From positions 1,737,501 through 1,801,500 of the forward strand of contig NZ_CP083539.1 in NCBI RefSeq assembly GCF_025144335.1: a DNA stretch of 64,000 bases, given 5' to 3'. Under the pieces are notes generated by a model. The model did not search any database, was not told the DNA's origin, and saw nothing but the letters and a program-made list of their open reading frames with translations. The stretch comes from Jannaschia sp. W003 (GTDB lineage Bacteria > Pseudomonadota > Alphaproteobacteria > Rhodobacterales > Rhodobacteraceae). Of this stretch, positions 46,717 to 55,592 are shown piece by piece (position 1 is the stretch's first letter; every line of letters begins with the position of its first letter). A program made the translations under genes and the position numbers.

Positions 46717-47028
46717 ATGAGGCCATCCGCCATGAAAACACTGCTTCCCGCCGCCGCGCTGATCCTGTCGGCGGGCGGCGCCATCGCTGCGGAGGCGACG
46801 GCGCGCATCGCCGTCTCGGGACTGACCTGCCCATCCTGCGGCTACGTGGTCGCGACCACGATGCGGCGCATCGAGACGGTCGAGATCGTCGACTTCGCCG
46901 AAGGCGCCGGCGGGACCGGCACCTATGTGCTTCGCTACGACGACGGGGCGACCGATCCCGAGGCCATCCTCTCCGCCGTCGCTGGCATCGGATACGCCGC
47001 CGCGCTCGTCCCGGAGAGCGGCTCGTGA
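46717..47028 (+). CDS. merP: Periplasmic mercury-binding protein MerP
   Basis: A heavy-metal-associated (HMA) protein with signal peptide (hydrophobic residues 8-22, cleavage near AIAAEA) and the metal site GLTCPSCGY (C38, C41 counting from 46717). The spacing T-C-P-S-C differs from the common GMTCxxC only in the residues between the cysteines. The start could also be the ATG at 46732. It begins 2 bases after merT and overlaps merF. Confidence 0.9.
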   Translation: MRPSAMKTLLPAAALILSAGGAIAAEATARIAVSGLTCPSCGYVVATTMRRIETVEIVDFAEGAGGTGTYVLRYDDGATDPEAILSAVAGIGYAAALVPESGS

Positions 47029-47279
47029 GCGCGCCGGCTCCGCACTCCGCCGAGAAGGACGATCACTTCGGTCTGCTCAAGCTGGGCATCGTCGGAACGG
47101 TCATCGTGGCGCTGTGCTGTTTCACGCCGGTGCTCGTCGTCCTCTTCGGGGTGGTGGGCCTGTCCGCCTGGCTCGGCTGGCTCGACTACGTGCTCCTGCC
47201 GGCCTTGGGGGTGTTCATCGCCATCACCCTCTACGCGCTCTGGCGCCGCAACAGATCCCACACGGAGGGCACCTCATGA
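47025..47279 (+). CDS. merF: Mercury transporter MerF
   Basis: An 84-aa two-helix membrane protein. It has the MerF motif ALCCFTPVLVVLFG with vicinal cysteines C31 and C32. The second, C-terminal cysteine pair of the prototype is missing here: the tail after helix 2 is [14 protein letters not shown]. The GTG at 47025 overlaps the merP stop and its own stop overlaps the merA ATG, so the order merT-P-F-A is tightly coupled. Confidence 0.9.
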   Translation: MSAPAPHSAEKDDHFGLLKLGIVGTVIVALCCFTPVLVVLFGVVGLSAWLGWLDYVLLPALGVFIAITLYALWRRNRSHTEGTS

Positions 47280-48691
47280 GAGACGCACACACCCCAGAAC
47301 CCGGCCGCTATGACCTCGCCGTGATCGGCGCCGGATCGGCGGGCTTCTCGGCGGCGATCACCGCGGCCGAGGCCGGCGCGCGGGTCGCGCTGATCGGGGC
47401 CGGCACGCTGGGCGGCACCTGCGTGAACGTCGGCTGCGTGCCCTCGAAGGCGCTGATCCGTGCCGTGGAGAGTCTGCACCATGCCCGCACGGCGGGCCGC
47501 TTCGGCGGGATCGAGGCCGGCGGCCGCATCGTGGACTGGGCCGCCACGGTGGACCGCAAGCAGGCGCTGGTCGAGGAGCTGCGCGCCGCGAAGTATGCGG
47601 GCGTGCTGCCGCGCCACGAGGGCATCCACTACGTCGAAGCGCATGCCCGGTTCGGCGAGGGCGGACGCCTCGAGGTGGACGGCGTGCCCTTCGCTGTCGG
47701 CAAGGTGATCCTCGCCACCGGCTCGCGCCCGCACGTGCCCGCCCTTCCGGGGCTGGACGCCGTGGGCGCGCTCGACAGCACGGCGGCGCTGGAGCTGCGC
47801 GCGCTGCCCGCTTCCATGCTGGTGATGGGCGCAGGCTACATCGGTGTGGAGCTGGCGCAGATCTTCGCCCGCGCCGGGGTAGAGGTCACGCTGGTCAGCC
47901 GCCGGGGCGTGCTGCCGGAAGCGGAGCCCGAGGTAGCCGCGGCGCTGGAGCGGTATCTCGCAGAGGACGGTATCCGCCTCGTGCGCGCGACCGGCTACGA
48001 GCGGGCCGCCCGGGACGGCGGGGGCGTCGCCCTGCACCTCGCCGGCGGCGACGTGCTGCGCGCCGAGCGGCTGCTACTGGCCACGGGGCGCGTGCCGAAC
48101 TCGGACGGCTTGAACCTCGAGGCCGCCGGTATTGCGGTGGAGGCGAACGGCGGCATCGCGGTCGACGCCCACATGCGCACCGCCAACCCGCAGGTCTGGG
48201 CTGCGGGCGACGTCACGGGGCGCGACCCCTTCGTCTACATGGCCGCCTACGGTGCCAAACTTGCGGCCCGCAACGCGGTGTCGGGCGAGACGCGGCGCTA
48301 CGACAACCGCGCGATGCCGTGGGTGGTGTTCTCGGACCCGCAGGCGGCGGGCGTCGGGATGAGCGAGCGCGAGGCCCGTGCCGCCGGGCACGAAGTGGTC
48401 ACCTCGGTCCTGCCTCTCGACGCGGTGCCCCGGGCACTGGCCGCGCGAGACACAAGGGGCCTCGTCAAGCTGGTGGCCGACGCGGGGACCAAGCGCCTGC
48501 TCGGCGCGCAGATCCTCGCACCAGAGGGCGCCGACAGCATCCAGACCGCCGCGATGGCCCTGCGGGCGGGCATGACCTACGAGGAACTCGGCGAGACCAT
48601 CATGCCCTACCTCACCACGGTCGAGGCGCTGAAGCTTGCCGCCCAGACCTTCGAGCGGGACGTCGCCTCGCTGTCCTGCTGCGCGGGGTAG
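47276..48691 (+). CDS. merA: Mercuric reductase MerA
   Basis: A 471-aa flavoprotein that reduces Hg(II) to volatile Hg(0) with NADPH. It has the FAD motif [13 protein letters not shown], the redox disulfide [13 protein letters not shown] (C49, C54) and the C-terminal vicinal cysteines LSCCAG (C468, C469) that hand mercury to the active site. The N-terminal HMA domain found in many MerA proteins is absent. The ATG overlaps the merF stop. No merB (organomercurial lyase) follows. Confidence 0.96.
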   Translation: MRDAHTPEPGRYDLAVIGAGSAGFSAAITAAEAGARVALIGAGTLGGTCVNVGCVPSKALIRAVESLHHARTAGRFGGIEAGGRIVDWAATVDRKQALVEELRAAKYAGVLPRHEGIHYVEAHARFGEGGRLEVDGVPFAVGKVILATGSRPHVPALPGLDAVGALDSTAALELRALPASMLVMGAGYIGVELAQIFARAGVEVTLVSRRGVLPEAEPEVAAALERYLAEDGIRLVRATGYERAARDGGGVALHLAGGDVLRAERLLLATGRVPNSDGLNLEAAGIAVEANGGIAVDAHMRTANPQVWAAGDVTGRDPFVYMAAYGAKLAARNAVSGETRRYDNRAMPWVVFSDPQAAGVGMSEREARAAGHEVVTSVLPLDAVPRALAARDTRGLVKLVADAGTKRLLGAQILAPEGADSIQTAAMALRAGMTYEELGETIMPYLTTVEALKLAAQTFERDVASLSCCAG

Positions 48692-48722
48692 CAAACCCGG
48701 ATGCGTAGATCATGGAACAGAT

Positions 48723-49052
48723 ATGCTGACCCTCGCCATCTACGTCGGTGCCGCTCTCGCGGAGATCGCCGGGTGCTTCGCCTTCTGGGCCTGGTATCGG
48801 CTCGACGCGCCGTTCTGGTGGATCGGGCTTGGCCTGGCTTCGCTGGCGGTCTTCGCCTTCCTGTTGACGCTTATCGACAGCAACGCTGCTGGTCGGGCGT
48901 ATGCAGCTTACGGCGGGATCTACATCGCGACCTCGCTGTCTTGGCTTTGGGTCATCGAAGGAATCAGGCCGGATCGCTGGGATCTGATCGGCGCCGGTTT
49001 CTGTCTTCTGGGTGCCGGGATCATCATCGCAGGCCCCCGGGCCCCGATCTGA
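48723..49052 (+). CDS. YnfA/UPF0060-family membrane protein
   Basis: A 109-aa protein with four predicted helices. The family features [37 protein letters not shown] and [16 protein letters not shown] are clear. UPF0060 proteins resemble small multidrug resistance exporters, but no transport function is established. It starts 31 bases after merA and may be read through from the mer promoter. Confidence 0.88.
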   Translation: MLTLAIYVGAALAEIAGCFAFWAWYRLDAPFWWIGLGLASLAVFAFLLTLIDSNAAGRAYAAYGGIYIATSLSWLWVIEGIRPDRWDLIGAGFCLLGAGIIIAGPRAPI

Positions 49053-49095
49053 CCTCGTCCCGCCACGAACATCGTAGTCAAATAGGTAGAAGAGC

Positions 49096-50022
49096 ATGCT
49101 CGACCTTGTCGTGATCGGCGCCGGCATGGCCGGCATCAACGCTGCGAAGAAATGCGCTCGCGCCGGCTGGTCGGTCGCGATCGTGGACGCGCTGCCCTAC
49201 GGGGGCACCTGCGCCCTACGTGGCTGCGACCCGAAGAAGATGCTGCGCGCCGGCGCCGAGGCCGTCGAGGCCGCCCGTCGCATGGACGGCCGTGGTGTCG
49301 CGGGCGACGCCCGGATCGACTGGTCTGCGCTGATGGCGCACAAGCGGACCTTTACGGATCCGGTGCCCGGGAGCATGGAGGCGGGCCTGCGGGACGCGGG
49401 CGTGCAAACCTTGCACGGCCAAGCCCGGTTCACGGGCGAGGACCGGATGGAGATCGAGGGGCACGGCCCGTTCCGCTTCCGCCACGCCCTGATCGCCGCC
49501 GGCGCCAAGGCGCGTCCGCTGGACATTTCCGGCGCGGAGCGGATCGTCGACAGCACCGGCTTCCTCGAGCTCGCGGCGCTTCCGCGCAGCATCGTGTTCG
49601 CGGGGGGCGGCTACATCTCGTTCGAGTTCGCCCACATCGCCGCGCGCGCCGGCGCCGAAGTGACAATCCTGGACCGCGGGGCACGGCCCCTGAAGGCGTT
49701 CGATCCCGATCTCGTGGACATGCTGATCGAGCGAAGTCGCGCGGCGGGGATCGCGTTCGTGCCGGAGGCGTCACTCCAACGAGTGGAGGCGGCCGGCGAT
49801 GGTGGCAGCCGCGTGCTTTACGAGACGGGTGGCGAGCCCCATGCGATCGACGCCGATCTCGTGGTTCACGGCGCGGGACGGGTGCCGGCGATCGACGACC
49901 TCGACCTCGCCGCCGGGGGCATCGAGCGCGAACCGGGTGGGGTGACGGTCGAGCCGTGGCTCCAGTCGACGTCGAACCCGCGCGTCTTCGCGGCGGGGGA
50001 TGCGGCCGCCTCGCGGCGATAG
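49096..50022 (+). pseudogene. C-terminally truncated disulfide oxidoreductase
   Basis: A 308-aa flavoprotein of the glutathione reductase/lipoamide dehydrogenase class. It has the FAD motif VVIGAGMAGINAAKKCA, the redox disulfide GGTCALRGCDPKKM (C39, C44) and an NAD-binding fold (VFAGGGYISFEFAHIAARAG). It stops straight after NPRVFAAGDAAAS. Family members continue for about 140 residues with the dimerisation domain that completes the active site, so this copy is probably non-functional. The loss may have come with the CcdA-like gene that follows. Confidence 0.75.
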
Positions 50023-50052
50023 ATGCCGTCCGATCCGGAGGTGTAGGGAGGA

Positions 50053-50724
50053 ATGATGGATCTCGCTGGCGGAAGCCTTCTGCTCGCCGCGGGTCTCGGG
50101 CTGCTCGGCTTCGTCGAGCCGTGCACGATCGGGGCGCACATGCTGTTCCTCGCCGGACAGAAGACCCGCTCCACGGCGCAGCGCCTCCGGGCGGTCACGG
50201 CGTTCCTCGCAGCGCGGCTACTGGTGATGGGTGGTTTCGGTGGGCTGATCGTCCTCCTCGGGCAGGCGTTGATCGGCGTTCAGACCGGAATGTGGCTCGT
50301 CTTCGGCGCGCTCTACATCGGCATCGGAGCGGCGATTCTGCTCGGCGGCGACCATATGCTCCGGCGGCGCATCGGGCTCGCGCCAAAGCGCTGGCGGCTC
50401 GCCTCCGATCCGATCGTGCAGGGGCTGGCCTTCGGACTGAACATCCCGGCCTGCGCGGCCCCGATCCTCTTCGGGCTGATCGGGGCCGCCAGCGTCGGCG
50501 CCTCACCGGTGTCGGGCTTCGTGTTGATGTCGGTCTTCGCGCTCACCCTGTCGGCGCCCCTCCTTCCCCTGTCGGTTGCACCACGCCTCGCTGCTCCGTT
50601 CGACGGGCTGGCGGACTGGCTGCGTCCGCGTCGCTGGCTCCTGGGACTGATCTTCGTCGGTCTGGGCCTGTGGTCGGCGTGGTTCGGGTTGTTCATAGAC
50701 CCGGTCGACTGGAGCGGTGGGTAG
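50053..50724 (+). CDS. CcdA/DsbD-like membrane protein
   Basis: A 223-aa protein with six predicted helices. It has FVEPCTIGAHMLFL near the N-terminus and GLNIPACAAPILFGL in the middle, the two buried cysteines of the CcdA/DsbD transmembrane module. This would carry reducing equivalents across the membrane, perhaps for cytochrome c or for metal-reducing proteins encoded nearby. The start may be ATG 50053 or 50056. It converges on the copper ATPase across a strong hairpin. Confidence 0.82.
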   Translation: MMDLAGGSLLLAAGLGLLGFVEPCTIGAHMLFLAGQKTRSTAQRLRAVTAFLAARLLVMGGFGGLIVLLGQALIGVQTGMWLVFGALYIGIGAAILLGGDHMLRRRIGLAPKRWRLASDPIVQGLAFGLNIPACAAPILFGLIGAASVGASPVSGFVLMSVFALTLSAPLLPLSVAPRLAAPFDGLADWLRPRRWLLGLIFVGLGLWSAWFGLFIDPVDWSGG

Positions 50725-50748
50725 ACCCCCGGTCCCGCGGATCGACGG

Positions 50749-50770
50749 GCCGCGCCCCGTGGGGCGCGGC
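50749..50770. terminator. Bidirectional hairpin between convergent genes
   Basis: GCCGCGCCCC and GGGGCGCGGC pair perfectly around GT. It lies midway between the stop codons of the CcdA-like gene and the copper ATPase, so it can end transcription from both sides. No U run is present. Confidence 0.6.
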
Positions 50771-50803
50771 GCTGAGCGGTGAGAGGGGACGCCGCGGACG
50801 TCT

Positions 50804-53152
50804 TCAACTTTCGTCGGATCTGAACCCGACGCGCGCTGCTCGTAGCCTGAGGGCGTTCCCGATCACCGAGACGGAGGACAGGCTCATCGCCGCCGCGGCG
50901 AAGATCGGCGAGAGCATCACCCCGGTGAACGGGTAGAGGACGCCCGCCGCGACCGGCACGCCGAGTCCGTTGTAGAGGAAGGCGAAGAACAGGTTCTGCT
51001 TGATGTTGCGGACCGTCGCCCGGCTCAGGCGACGGGCCGTCACCAGCGCCATCAGGTCGCCGCGCACGAGGGTCACGCCCGCGCTCTCGACGGCGACGTC
51101 GGCTCCGGTGCCCATGGCGATCCCCACGTCGGCGGCCGCGAGGGCAGGTGCGTCGTTCACCCCGTCGCCCGCCATCGCCACGGTGCGGCCCTCGGACTGC
51201 AAGCGGCGGACCGCCTCCTGCTTGTCGGCGGGAAGCACCTCGGCGATCACCTCGTCGATACCGAGATCGGCGGCCACGGCGCGCGCCGTGACCTCGTTGT
51301 CGCCCGTGAGCATGACGATCCGCAGGTCCTCCCGGTGCAGCGCCGCGATGGCCGCGGGCGTCGTCTCCTTGATGCGGTCGGCCACCGCGACGAGGCCGGC
51401 GGCCCGCCCGTCGACGGCGACGAGGATCGCGGTCTGGCCCTTCCGGCGCGCCGCGTCGGCCCGCTCCGAGAGCGCGGACGCATCGGCGCCCGCCACCTCC
51501 ATCATCGCGCGGTTCCCGGCCGCGACGGCGCGTCCCGCGACGCGGCCCGAGATGCCCTTGCCGGTGGTGCTGTCGAAGGCCTCAACCCCGGGCACGGCGA
51601 CGCCCCGCGCCTCGGCGCCCTCGACGATCGCGCGGGCGAGAGGATGCTCGGACTGCGCCTCGAGGGCCGCGACGAGGCCGAGCAGCTCCTCCTCGGGCAT
51701 GTCCGTGGCGACGACTTCGACGAGGGTGGGGCGGCCTTCGGTCAGCGTCCCGGTCTTGTCCACGACCAGCGTGTCGACGGCGGCGAAGCGCTCCAGCGCC
51801 CCGGCGTTCTTGATCAGCACGCCATGGCCCGCGCCCTTGCCGACGCCGACCATGATCGACATCGGCGTGGCGAGGCCGAGCGCGCAGGGGCAGGCGATGA
51901 TGAGCACGGTGACCGCCGAGACCAGCGCGAAAGCCATCGCCGGATCGGGGCCGAAGAGGCTCCAGACCACGAATGCCAGGATGGCGACGCCGATCACGGC
52001 CGGCACGAAGTATCCCGACACCTTGTCGGCGAGCTTCTGGATCGGCGCCTGGCTGCGCTGCGCCTCGGCGACCATGGCGACGATCCGGTTGAGCATCGTC
52101 TCGGCGCCGACCCTCTCGGCGCGCATCACGAAGCTGCCGGTCTGGTTGAGCGCGCCGCCGGTGACCGGGTCGCCCTCCGCCTTCTCGACCGGGATCGGCT
52201 CGCCCGTGATCATGCTCTCGTCGACCGTGGACCGGCCCTCGACCACGGTGCCGTCCACCGGAACGCCCTCGCCGGGCCGCACGCGCAGGCAGTCGCCGGA
52301 GCGGACCATGTCGAGGGGCACGTCGCGCTCGCCCGCCTCGTCGACCAGCCGCGCCGTCTTGGGCGCCAGGTCGAGGAGCGCGCGGATCGCGCCGCTCGTC
52401 TGCTCTCGGGCGCGCAGCTCCAGAAGCTGGCCCAGCAGCACCAGCGTCACGATCACCGCGGCCGCCTCGAAGTAGACGCCGACCTCGCCTTCCGGCCCGC
52501 GGAACTGCGGCGGGAAGAGGCCGGGCGCGACGGTGGCCACGACCGAGTAGACGTAGGCCACGCCAACGCCGAGCGCGATCAGCGTGAACATGTTGAAGTT
52601 GCGGCTCCGCATCGAGGCCCAGCCGCGCTCGAAGAAGGGCAGGGCGCACCAGAGCACCACCGGGGTCGCGAGAAGCAGCTCGATCCAGTCGAGCCAGGGG
52701 GCGGAAATGATCGCGAAGGCCTTCGGCGCGAAGTGCCGGCCCATGGCGACGATCGCCAGCGGCACGGTCAGCGCCGCGCCCACGACGAAGCGGCGGCGGA
52801 AGTCGAGGTATTCTTCGCTCGGGCCTTCCGTCATCGGAATGCCCTTCGGCTCCAGCGCCATGCCGCAGATCGGACAGGTGCCCGGCCCGACCTGCTCGAT
52901 CTCGGGGTGCATCGGGCAGGTGTAGATCTCGTCCGCGCGTTCGGGGGGCGCGGCCTTCAGCGCCGGGTCGAGGAAGACCTCCGGTCTGGTCTCGAACGTC
53001 TCGCGGCATCCCGCCGAGCAGAAGTAGAACGTCTCACCTCCGTGCTCGGCGACGTGCCGTGCGGTCTCGACCTCGACGGACATGCCGCAAACCGGATCGG
53101 TCGCGGTCCGATCTGCGGGCAGGGCGTGGCCCTCCTGGTGCTGGTGATCCAT
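50804..53152 (-). CDS. Copper-type P1B ATPase with YHS and metal-binding domains
   Basis: A 782-aa heavy-metal pump. From the N-terminus it has a His-rich start, a YHS domain ([20 protein letters not shown]), a short heavy-metal-binding domain ([22 protein letters not shown]), eight predicted helices, the actuator TGE loop ([15 protein letters not shown]), CPC in helix 6 (C421-C423), D465 in DKTGTLTEG and the hinge [13 protein letters not shown] with the other features points to Cu(I) export. It has no classical GMTCxxC HMA domain. It lies between the mer cluster and the periplasmic copper operon. Confidence 0.92.
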   Translation of the reverse strand: MDHQHQEGHALPADRTATDPVCGMSVEVETARHVAEHGGETFYFCSAGCRETFETRPEVFLDPALKAAPPERADEIYTCPMHPEIEQVGPGTCPICGMALEPKGIPMTEGPSEEYLDFRRRFVVGAALTVPLAIVAMGRHFAPKAFAIISAPWLDWIELLLATPVVLWCALPFFERGWASMRSRNFNMFTLIALGVGVAYVYSVVATVAPGLFPPQFRGPEGEVGVYFEAAAVIVTLVLLGQLLELRAREQTSGAIRALLDLAPKTARLVDEAGERDVPLDMVRSGDCLRVRPGEGVPVDGTVVEGRSTVDESMITGEPIPVEKAEGDPVTGGALNQTGSFVMRAERVGAETMLNRIVAMVAEAQRSQAPIQKLADKVSGYFVPAVIGVAILAFVVWSLFGPDPAMAFALVSAVTVLIIACPCALGLATPMSIMVGVGKGAGHGVLIKNAGALERFAAVDTLVVDKTGTLTEGRPTLVEVVATDMPEEELLGLVAALEAQSEHPLARAIVEGAEARGVAVPGVEAFDSTTGKGISGRVAGRAVAAGNRAMMEVAGADASALSERADAARRKGQTAILVAVDGRAAGLVAVADRIKETTPAAIAALHREDLRIVMLTGDNEVTARAVAADLGIDEVIAEVLPADKQEAVRRLQSEGRTVAMAGDGVNDAPALAAADVGIAMGTGADVAVESAGVTLVRGDLMALVTARRLSRATVRNIKQNLFFAFLYNGLGVPVAAGVLYPFTGVMLSPIFAAAAMSLSSVSVIGNALRLRAARVGFRSDES

Positions 53153-53290
53153 CTTCAGTCTCCGGTTGTTAGGCTTCCAGCCGGAAGCCGCATTTCGGAT
53201 GCGCGCACGTCCGGCGTTCGGTTCACGCTCGCGGGTCGAGCGGCCGGCATGCGGGCCGTTCGTCCTGCGAGCGATGGCGGATCGCGCTCA

Positions 53291-53788
53291 TCAAGCACGG
53301 GCGATCCTTCGGAAGGGTGATTGCGACGTCGCCGCCCAATAGGCCGCCACAGGCACGACGAACCATTGCAGGAAAGGGGTCAGCCCGGCGTCGATGACCG
53401 GGATCACCGGCATGATGTCGCGATAGGCCCATGCCTCGCGCACCGAGATGTTCAGCCATTCGCTGAAGATCGTGTAGCCCACGCCCATGAGCACCGCGGC
53501 GAGGAGGACCGGACTCGAGGTCCGGCGCGGCCAGTCCGCATCTCCGAACCCGAAGAGCGCAAGGAGAAGCGCGCTGAAGGCGATCATGAGGTCGCCGCCC
53601 GTGCAGTGCACGACCGCGAACGCGATCTCGCCGGCGCTTCCGTCGGTCCAGATCGTGTAGAGCGGAATGTGCGCGATCTCCCACAGCAGATGGCCGGCGA
53701 GTGAGAACGCGAAGTAGCGTCGCAAGACGGCGAGCCAGTCGGGATGTGACGACGTAGCGCGGCGGGAAGGGAATGGGTCCGAAGTCAT
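53291..53788 (-). CDS. Integral membrane protein of unknown function
   Basis: A 165-aa protein with four or five predicted helices (FAFSLAGHLLWEIAHIPLY; LMIAFSALLLALFGF; SPVLLAAVLMGVGYTIFSEW; TPFLQWFVVPVAAYW). Tryptophan-, histidine- and glutamate-containing segments such as LLWEIAHIPLYTIW and VVHCTGGD are placed as in a family often found near copper-resistance genes. I assign no function. It is upstream of the P1B ATPase on the same strand. Confidence 0.7.
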   Translation of the reverse strand: MTSDPFPSRRATSSHPDWLAVLRRYFAFSLAGHLLWEIAHIPLYTIWTDGSAGEIAFAVVHCTGGDLMIAFSALLLALFGFGDADWPRRTSSPVLLAAVLMGVGYTIFSEWLNISVREAWAYRDIMPVIPVIDAGLTPFLQWFVVPVAAYWAATSQSPFRRIARA

Positions 53789-53809
53789 CGCTCCGTTCTT
53801 TCGTTCGAT

Positions 53810-53833
53810 CCGCCCGGGCCTGAGCCCGGGCGG
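53810..53833 (-). terminator. Hairpin after the Met-rich protein gene
   Basis: CCGCCCGGGC and GCCCGGGCGG form a 10-bp stem around CTGA. It begins 10 bases after the stop codon of the Met-rich protein gene and would end the copper-handling operon on the minus strand. Confidence 0.6.
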
Positions 53834-53842
53834 GTTCTCGGT

Positions 53843-54121
53843 TCAGCCCTCGTCGGCCTGCTCGCGATGCTCCTGCATGTGGGCTTCCATGGAGTTCATC
53901 ATCTCCATGCAGGCCTTCATGTGGTTCATCATCATCGGCATCATGCCTTCCATGCCTTCCATGCCTTCCATTCCGGCCATGGAGCCCATGCCGGCCATGC
54001 CGCCGTCCATGTGACCGCCCTCCTTCGCCTCGCCCGTGGCGGGGGTGTCCTGCGCGTGGGCGGCGGGGGTCAGGGCGAGGGCGAGGACGGCAGCGCCGGC
54101 CAGCTTCGAGATCGTCGTCAT
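53843..54121 (-). CDS. Met-rich periplasmic protein, probably copper-binding
   Basis: A 92-aa exported protein. It has a signal peptide (hydrophobic to about residue 18, cleavage after AHA) and a mature chain with 18 methionines and several histidines, organised as GM and MEGM repeats and an MMPMMMNHMKACMEMM block. Such Met/His clusters bind Cu(I). The DNA has a 9-bp repeat that underlies the MEGMEGMEGM stretch. It is the last gene of the operon that starts with the BNR protein. Confidence 0.8.
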   Translation of the reverse strand: MTTISKLAGAAVLALALTPAAHAQDTPATGEAKEGGHMDGGMAGMGSMAGMEGMEGMEGMMPMMMNHMKACMEMMNSMEAHMQEHREQADEG

Positions 54122-54143
54122 GTCGTATCCTTTCGGGTGGGGT

Positions 54144-54449
54144 TCATTCGGTGGGAATGCCCGGCTTGGCTGCCGGATCGTTCTTGCTGGCGCAGGCGGA
54201 AGATCCCCCGCGCATGCACAGCCCCGCCGCGCACATCGCGGCGCAGGGGGCCAAGCTCAGGATCAGGGGGGCGGCGCCGATCGCGGTCAGCCACCCCCAG
54301 TTCAGGGCCATGCCGCCGCCGATCACGGCGAGGGCGACCAGAAGCCAGTTGCGTCGGCTCAGCTTCGGGAACCGGCGATCGGTAGCGACTTCGATTGCGC
54401 TGTGCCGTGCGATCTGCGTGCTGCGGGACAAAGGCTCCTGCACGCTCAT
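54144..54449 (-). CDS. Small Cys-rich membrane protein
   Basis: A 101-aa protein with one or two hydrophobic helices (NWLLVALAVIGGGMALNWGWL; AAPLILSLAPCAAMCAAGLCM) followed by a cysteine-containing tail. Four cysteines lie in C-x3-C-x5-C and later positions. The ATG at 54449 overlaps the stop of the cytochrome c gene (ATGA). Metal binding at the membrane is plausible but not shown. Confidence 0.7.
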   Translation of the reverse strand: MSVQEPLSRSTQIARHSAIEVATDRRFPKLSRRNWLLVALAVIGGGMALNWGWLTAIGAAPLILSLAPCAAMCAAGLCMRGGSSACASKNDPAAKPGIPTE

Positions 54450-54958
54450 CGCGCGTCCTCGGTGCGTGCGGAGACGTCGGCTTGGAAGGTGCGCTCCCGG
54501 TCGGACCAGCTCGTCTTGATGTAGGCCAGCACGGCCGTGATCTCGTCGTCGGAGAGCAGTCCCTCGAACGCGGGCATGTCGCTCTCGTAGCCCGGCACCA
54601 CCCCGCCTACGCCGAGTTTGGTGATCCGAAAGAGATCCCGGTCGGCGTGGTGCCAAGTGTGGCCGGTGCCGTCGTGCGGGGGGGCGGGCATGCGCCCGTT
54701 CTCCATCCGCCGGCGCCAGTCGGGTTGGCCTTCGAGCTCCACGCCATGACACGCTGCACAACTTTCGGCGTAGACCGCGGCACCGAGCTCGATCATGCCC
54801 AGCGTGACGGGCCGCCCGAGCACGGCAAGGTCCGCGGCCTCCTCCGCGCCTTCTGACGCGCCGCCCGTGGCATCTCGTGTGGTGCCCTGCGCCATCGCCG
54901 CAAGTGCGGCGACGGCGAGCGATCCGGCAGCGACCGCGAGTTTCGGCCCCCGTCTCAT
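54446..54958 (-). CDS. c-type cytochrome (mono-heme)
   Basis: A 170-aa exported cytochrome. It has a signal peptide (residues 5-23), heme motif CAACH at C67-H71 and a likely axial methionine in SDMPAFEGLL. The ATG at 54958 overlaps the stop of the 50-aa gene upstream, and its own stop overlaps the next gene, so it is part of one message. It may accept electrons from a copper- or thiol-oxidising partner in the periplasm. Confidence 0.85.
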   Translation of the reverse strand: MRRGPKLAVAAGSLAVAALAAMAQGTTRDATGGASEGAEEAADLAVLGRPVTLGMIELGAAVYAESCAACHGVELEGQPDWRRRMENGRMPAPPHDGTGHTWHHADRDLFRITKLGVGGVVPGYESDMPAFEGLLSDDEITAVLAYIKTSWSDRERTFQADVSARTEDAR

Positions 54959-55107
54959 CGCGTGGTCCTCAGGAACCGGACCAAGGCGAGCAGGCTCAGC
55001 ACGACGAGCGCGAGCACGAGCACGAAGACCAACCCGGCCCCGACCATCATGGTGCCCATCATCGGGCTTCCCATCATCGACGTCATCGCATCCCAGCAAT
55101 CACTCAT
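54955..55107 (-). CDS. 50-aa single-helix membrane protein
   Basis: A short gene between the DUF411 and cytochrome c genes. It encodes a Met-rich N-terminus (MSDCWDAMTSMMGSPMMGTM) and one long hydrophobic helix (residues 21-44) with a short basic end. GGAG lies before the ATG at 55107. Its start overlaps the end of the DUF411 gene by 8 bases, and its stop overlaps the cytochrome ATG. The Met cluster suggests copper contact at the membrane. Confidence 0.75.
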   Translation of the reverse strand: MSDCWDAMTSMMGSPMMGTMMVGAGLVFVLVLALVVLSLLALVRFLRTTR

Positions 55108-55591
55108 CGGAGAACTCCGTGACGCCGGCGTCCGAGAAGCCGTAGATCTTCAGGGTGCCGCTCTTGCCGGCCATGCCGGGGGCGTTCATCGGCATACCCG
55201 GCAGGGTGATGCCCGCGATGTCGGGACGCTCTGAGGTCAGACGCGCGACGATGTCGGCCGGGACCAACCCGCTGACGTAGTAGCCGTCGACTTCGGCCAG
55301 ATGGCATCCGAGGCCCCCCTCGGGCACACCGACCGCAATCGAACGCTTGTCGAAATCGACATCGTCGATCCGGGTCACGCGATAGCCGTTCTCTTCCATG
55401 TAGTCGGCATAGGCGTCGCAGCAGCCGCAGTTGGGATCGCGCCAGATCGTCATTTGCCGGTCCGCGGGCAGGGCGGCTTCGCTCGGGGCCTTCGCCGCGT
55501 CGCGGGGGTCCGCAGTCGTGAGGGTGGCAAAGCCGATGGCGGAAGCGGCGACCAGAACGACGGCGACGCCGGAGAAGATGGTGCGTTTCAT
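55100..55591 (-). CDS. DUF411 metal-binding protein
   Basis: A 163-aa exported protein of the DUF411 family, found near copper and other metal resistance genes. It has a signal anchor (residues 5-25) and the family motif DPNCGCCDAY (C55, C57, C58), with ADYMEENGY and later HLAEVDGYYVSGLVPADIVARL. Its role in copper handling is inferred from the family and its neighbours. The stop overlaps the 50-aa gene. Confidence 0.85.
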   Translation of the reverse strand: MKRTIFSGVAVVLVAASAIGFATLTTADPRDAAKAPSEAALPADRQMTIWRDPNCGCCDAYADYMEENGYRVTRIDDVDFDKRSIAVGVPEGGLGCHLAEVDGYYVSGLVPADIVARLTSERPDIAGITLPGMPMNAPGMAGKSGTLKIYGFSDAGVTEFSDE

Positions 55592-55592
55592 G

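Noticed and set aside
49152..50936. 594-codon plus frame over the truncated flavoprotein and CcdA-like gene
   Set aside because: Arg/Gly/Pro-rich translation with no domain; the in-frame products on either side are recognised families.
54395..54856. Plus-strand frame across the cytochrome c gene
   Set aside because: Shadow of the cytochrome, which has a clear heme motif and overlapping neighbours.
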